DNA of 64,000 nt from Orobanche coerulescens. Its lineage: Eukaryota > Streptophyta > Magnoliopsida > Lamiales > Orobanchaceae. The position numbers and the translations under genes were made by a program. This document shows, in pieces, positions 60,480 to 64,000 of the stretch; the stretch's first letter is position 1, and each line of letters starts with the position of its first letter. The stretch spans positions 117,847,501 through 117,911,500 of the forward strand of contig CM065811.1 in NCBI GenBank assembly GCA_033398695.1, in the 5' to 3' direction. The notes under the pieces are model-generated. The model saw only the letters and a list, made by a program, of their open reading frames with translations. It was not told the origin of the DNA and did not search any database.

Positions 60480-63152
60480 CCAACCACCATTTGTTCACCT
60501 TCTTCGAGTTGTCTATTCCAGTCCTCAAGCATGTCCTTCTTCTTCCCACAAATATTTCTTCTTGTTCTGTGACTTGTACTCTCACTAGATTCAGTCTACT
60601 CTTTTGGGAAGTATGTGACATGGTGTTTTAGCTATAAGTATCGCAAAGACTGAACATGTCCTTCACACCATCTGACCTTCTTTTGACCTCTACCATATTC
60701 ATGTCAAGCATTTTCTGAAAATTTCTTTCCAGACACTTAAGCTTATACCTCGGGTCCAACACAAGTGCCACAAGAAATAACTCATTGATATCATGTACCT
60801 TGTCAAAGTACTTGCTGTACTTTTTTTTCATATTTTTTGCCATATCATACAACAACGAATCAGTTGCACTGGACTGTTCATCTATAGGCTTTTCATGTAA
60901 CTCATCGATCTCGGCCTTAATCGAAACTATATCATGAAAAGCTAATTGAGCAGTAGGCTTCAATTGAGAACTCACATTCGCAATAACTTGATAAAATACC
61001 CTCAGAAAACTTACAAATACTTCAAGACTCGCCTTGATCTGTAGCTTTTGGTGGCCCAAGCCTCTTCTTTGATGCTCTAGACTGTGTTGGAGCCAAAGTA
61101 CATTCTGCTTCCTGACTTTCTTCATCCCCCTCGTTTTCGGCATCATCCTCATCAAAGTATGACCTACAAAGTAAAGAACATATAAAATATACATGAATTT
61201 TTTAATTTGACGAAATAATTAATAGAAGTTTTAATAGAATTTTATTTACCTATATTTTGAATCTTCTTCGGATGCATCCTATCAATGCCCTTCTAAGCTC
61301 CAAGGCAGTGTCCAACATTAGATAAGTCGAGTTCCATCTTGTTTGTACATCCAAAATGTATATTTTCTTACATTCTAGCTTTCTCTTTTCTACACAACTT
61401 TTAAAAACATCCATTCTATCCGGAGAACTTCTCACATACATCACATCATTCCTAATGGCAGCTACTGATTTGTTCAGTAAATTCAATCCAAACCTCACAA
61501 TTAAATTCACAATATGAGGAAGGTATCTCACATGCATAACCCCCCCCCCCCCCCCAAAAAAAATGTCCTTTTTTCCCAATCTTCCATTTGAGTTATAAGA
61601 TAATCAATGGCAACTTTATTTGATAATACATTGTCAACACTAATTGTCAACACATTCTCAATACCCCACTCAAGCAATGCATTCTCTAATATCTTTCCGA
61701 TCGTAGTTCCATTATGATTAGGGATAACACAAAAATTTAAGACCCTTTTGTGCATTTTCCAAGCATGGTCAATAAAGTGGGCTGTGATTACCATATAATT
61801 AATATTTTGACAACTAGTCCATGTATCTGTTGTCAAACACACTAAACGGGACTGGAACTCACCCTTCAACTCAGCCTTTCTAGCAGCATACAATTTCAAA
61901 AAGTTCTTAACAATCATCTTCCTAGTTGGAGGCTCCCATTTAGGGATTGCAACATCACAAAAATACTTAAAACCAGTGTTTTCAATGAAGCTAAATGGCA
62001 ACTCATCTATAACTATCATCCTAGTAGCTGCATCAGTACATGCCTCCTTAGTCCAAACAGTAATACCTGACATTCTCACACCATCAACCATAATGCTATT
62101 CTTAGTTAACATTTGCTGCCCCCTTCATCTATATTAACTTTACCCAGACAACTCTTACATACAATCTCAATATGTTTTCTAAGGGTACTAGTGTCGTTAC
62201 CTCGAGAATCACACGCATGAGTTGTCCCACAGTAGTTGCATTTACAATGCTGTCTGCTCCCAACAACCTTCTCCACCCCATCAACTACTTCAACGAGAGG
62301 CTCGTTATATCTGGTGAAGTGAGGCCAAACATCAGATTTCACTATTTCGTGCCTCTTTTTCCTTGTTACAGTAGTGATCTTCCTCTTCTTGTTCCTTGTT
62401 TCTTGTTTCTTATTCCTTGTTACAACAGTAAGTTCTTGCTCGTTAATGAAGTCTTCCACGTAAGTATCTACCACAAATAAATGAAAACATAAATATAATT
62501 AGCCTTAGCACAAGGGTAAAATTGCAGAAACTGAAAAGTAAAAAATACAGAAGGGTTTCGAGAATCCTAATTCTTACCACCATTCCCATTTTTAACATCA
62601 AGAAACGTACATAACTGTAAATGTACGGTAGCACCAGAATTACAGACTTTCAACCAACCATTTTTTAACACAAAACAATACTTTCTGAGTTTTAAGAGTT
62701 TTACTCAGAGCCCAGCAAAAAAGTTTCACCTTTTAATCGAGAAAGAATGAGCACATACGTATATAAAATAATCAATGAGTGGGTTGTTATTTATGCATAG
62801 CCGTGTGACCAGAAAGCTAACCGGTGGAAGGGTAACAAGCATGTCTTCTTTCTTCTTTCAATCAAACCAGAAAAAAGGAAGATATAAAAATAAAATGGCA
62901 CTCGGTTTAATAACAGGATAATATGAATAAAAAGTATGCCAGCATCTCATTTTTTCAGTTTAATAACAGAAGAAAACAAAAGAACACTTGGATGATTTGT
63001 AAAAATAAAAAGTAAACTAATTAAGCAATCAAATTTAGTTTTTGGTGCTTACCGATTTGTTCTTCATCCGACGAACAATATGAATCACTGTGAGAATTGG
63101 ATTTCTCAGTTGAGGGTACTTGATTAACACCTAGGTTGGAGGAAGATGCCAT
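60480..63152 (-). pseudogene. hAT transposase with BED zinc finger, truncated
   Basis: Exon 1 (63053-63152) starts MASSSNLG and is acidic. A GT-AG intron (62468-63052) joins in phase to DTYVEDF. The BED zinc finger (about 62130-62370) has SDVWPHF, CNYC and LRKHIEIVC. The RNase-H-like catalytic core follows: TTDTWTS (about 61825), SVDNVLSN (about 61640), HVRYLPHIVNLIVR and TRWNSTYLML. A second GT-AG intron (61164-61249) joins to YFDEDD. DPRYKLK is at about 60740. Lesions are a frameshift at about 62118, a C16A8 run at 61540-61563, a frame change near 61030, and loss of the C-terminal dimerisation domain at 60480, where LTR G begins. Confidence 0.88.
61540..61563. repeat. C16A8 homopolymer run inside hAT coding sequence
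   Basis: Sixteen C followed by eight A lie between MEDWEK and HVRYLPH codons. In both frames it would add Phe and Gly residues absent from relatives, and it changes the frame. Confidence 0.9.
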
Positions 63153-63418
63153 CAAGGAAGGTTGGAGGAAGATGTCGATCAGAGTTCTCTATTTTTATTT
63201 TTGGTGAGACCGTGAGAGCAGTGAGAGGTAGGGTTTTTATTTCTATATTTTGCAAGAGAGAAGTGAGAGTAGAGAGTAGAGAGACGACGACTCAGTGAGA
63301 GGTAGGGTTTCTTAACTTTCTTTAGGTGTTTATAAAGTTATACAATTATATTTATTTAATATTAATATTTAAGTTGAGTTGTAGAATTAAGGATAGTAGA
63401 ATACAATAAATCTCAGCA
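63153..63418. other. Region upstream of the hAT pseudogene
   Basis: On the minus strand this would be the 5' untranslated and promoter side. It holds CT-rich sequence and a direct repeat AGTGAGAGGTAGGGTTT at about 63220 and 63293. No TIR of the transposon was identified. Confidence 0.35.
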
Positions 63419-63625
63419 CAGGCAGGCATACTCTCGGTTCCGCGGTTTTAACGATTCTTTTTTGTTAATTGTAACTGGAACTGCAAACCGAACCATTTAA
63501 TATATGTCTGAACTGAACCGCAAAAAAAATTCAATTTATTTCTTGAGAGCTGAACAGAACCGATAGTTCCTTTGCGGTTTGGATCGATTCGCCGGTTCCT
63601 GGTTCTAAAAGTCCCAGCCCGAAAA
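63419..63625. mobile_element. Possible short hAT-type terminal or MITE
   Basis: Both ends are rich in GGTTCCGCGG, GAACCGCAAA, GCGGTTTGGAT and CCGGTTCCTGG motifs, the kind of repeated GGTTC/GAACC subterminal sequence common in plant hAT elements. The start GGCAGGCATACTCTCGG and end TAAAAGTCCCAGCCCG could be terminal repeats, but they are not clearly inverted and no 8-bp TSD was found. It may be the 5' end of the hAT element to its left. Confidence 0.35.
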
Positions 63626-64000
63626 AATACAATCATAAATATAGACTTGTCTTTGAGACATCACGAAAAGCTACGAGATGACAAATGACCACGGTTGAAA
63701 GGAACTGAAGATTCCGGAGCTAAATGATTCGAGAAATAACTATCAAGAACAATAGAAACGAATTCGGAACTGAATTATACCCGAACCACACCTACGATTC
63801 GTATAAAACAACATTCAATAAGGTAGAGGGCGGACCACAACCGACCCTCTCGATCCTTATCAAAATACGACAATCATACCATGAATTCGTAGGGGAAATA
63901 TGCATTCAGGATAGATTATTCATACTCAACATGATTCTAAGAGTAATACAAGTTAAATCGTACGAAATCATGAAGAAACCCCCAAATCCCGAAATTGAGG
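63626..64000. other. Unassigned AT-rich sequence at right edge
   Basis: No ORF or repeat of the window is recognised. The base composition and short GAATTC/GGAACTGA words resemble the minus-oriented Gypsy LTRs, so it may be another LTR fragment. Confidence 0.25.

Noticed and set aside
62172..62480. Plus-strand ORF of 102 codons over the hAT gene
   Set aside because: It is the antisense shadow of the BED zinc-finger exon, which has clear protein motifs on the minus strand.

Overview
This window is plant nuclear DNA made almost entirely of transposable elements. I see no host gene, rRNA or tRNA gene, and nothing bacterial. The evidence for a plant, probably a eudicot, is Ty3/Gypsy elements whose LTRs run TGTAA..TTACA with primer sites matching plant initiator-Met tRNA (TGGTATCGGAGC), an integrase ending in a chromodomain of the Tekay/Del type, Ty1/Copia pol and LTR remnants including a SIRE-like 3' end, and plant BED/hAT transposase sequence. 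The species cannot be told. All boundaries were placed by eye.

Layout. 1-3440: 3' end of a SIRE-like Copia element (decayed Glu-rich ORF, polypurine tract, LTR). 3620-4756: two Gypsy LTR 3' ends stacked head to tail. 4757-8647: 5'-truncated Copia element 1 (pol remnant plus LTR). 8648-24448: a minus-oriented Gypsy LTR (F) carrying an 82-bp tandem repeat and split by a solo LTR (8772-11928, TSD GGTTC) and by a decayed minus-strand Gypsy element E (12624-23094, TSD AAATG). 24449-30464: decayed F interior, further LTR fragments and a hAT MITE (27588-28189). 30465-33560: Copia element 2, same family as element 1. 33561-60479: a Copia LTR (G) broken by two elements: B (33645-39661, gag-only, TSD TTTAT) and C (40000-59934, TSD ATTGG/GTTGG). 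C is an LTR element with 4.5-kb LTRs and only 391 bp of interior. Inside the left LTR of C sits D (41199-51732, TSD ACCCT), the best preserved autonomous-type Gypsy element, with gag, protease, RT, RNase H, integrase and chromodomain, but broken by stops and frameshifts. 60480-63152: a hAT transposase pseudogene on the minus strand, cut at its 3' end by LTR G. 63419-64000: a possible small hAT-type repeat and unassigned sequence.

How the parts relate. B and C lack pol but share LTR termini, primer site and polypurine tract style with D and E, so they were probably mobilised in trans by such elements. The order of insertion can be read: G first, then B and C into G, then D into C. The most unusual shared signals are arrays of 10-14 bp palindromes just upstream of the predicted TATA box in four LTR families, and a 3'-splice-site-like block at a fixed distance from the LTR 3' end in most families.
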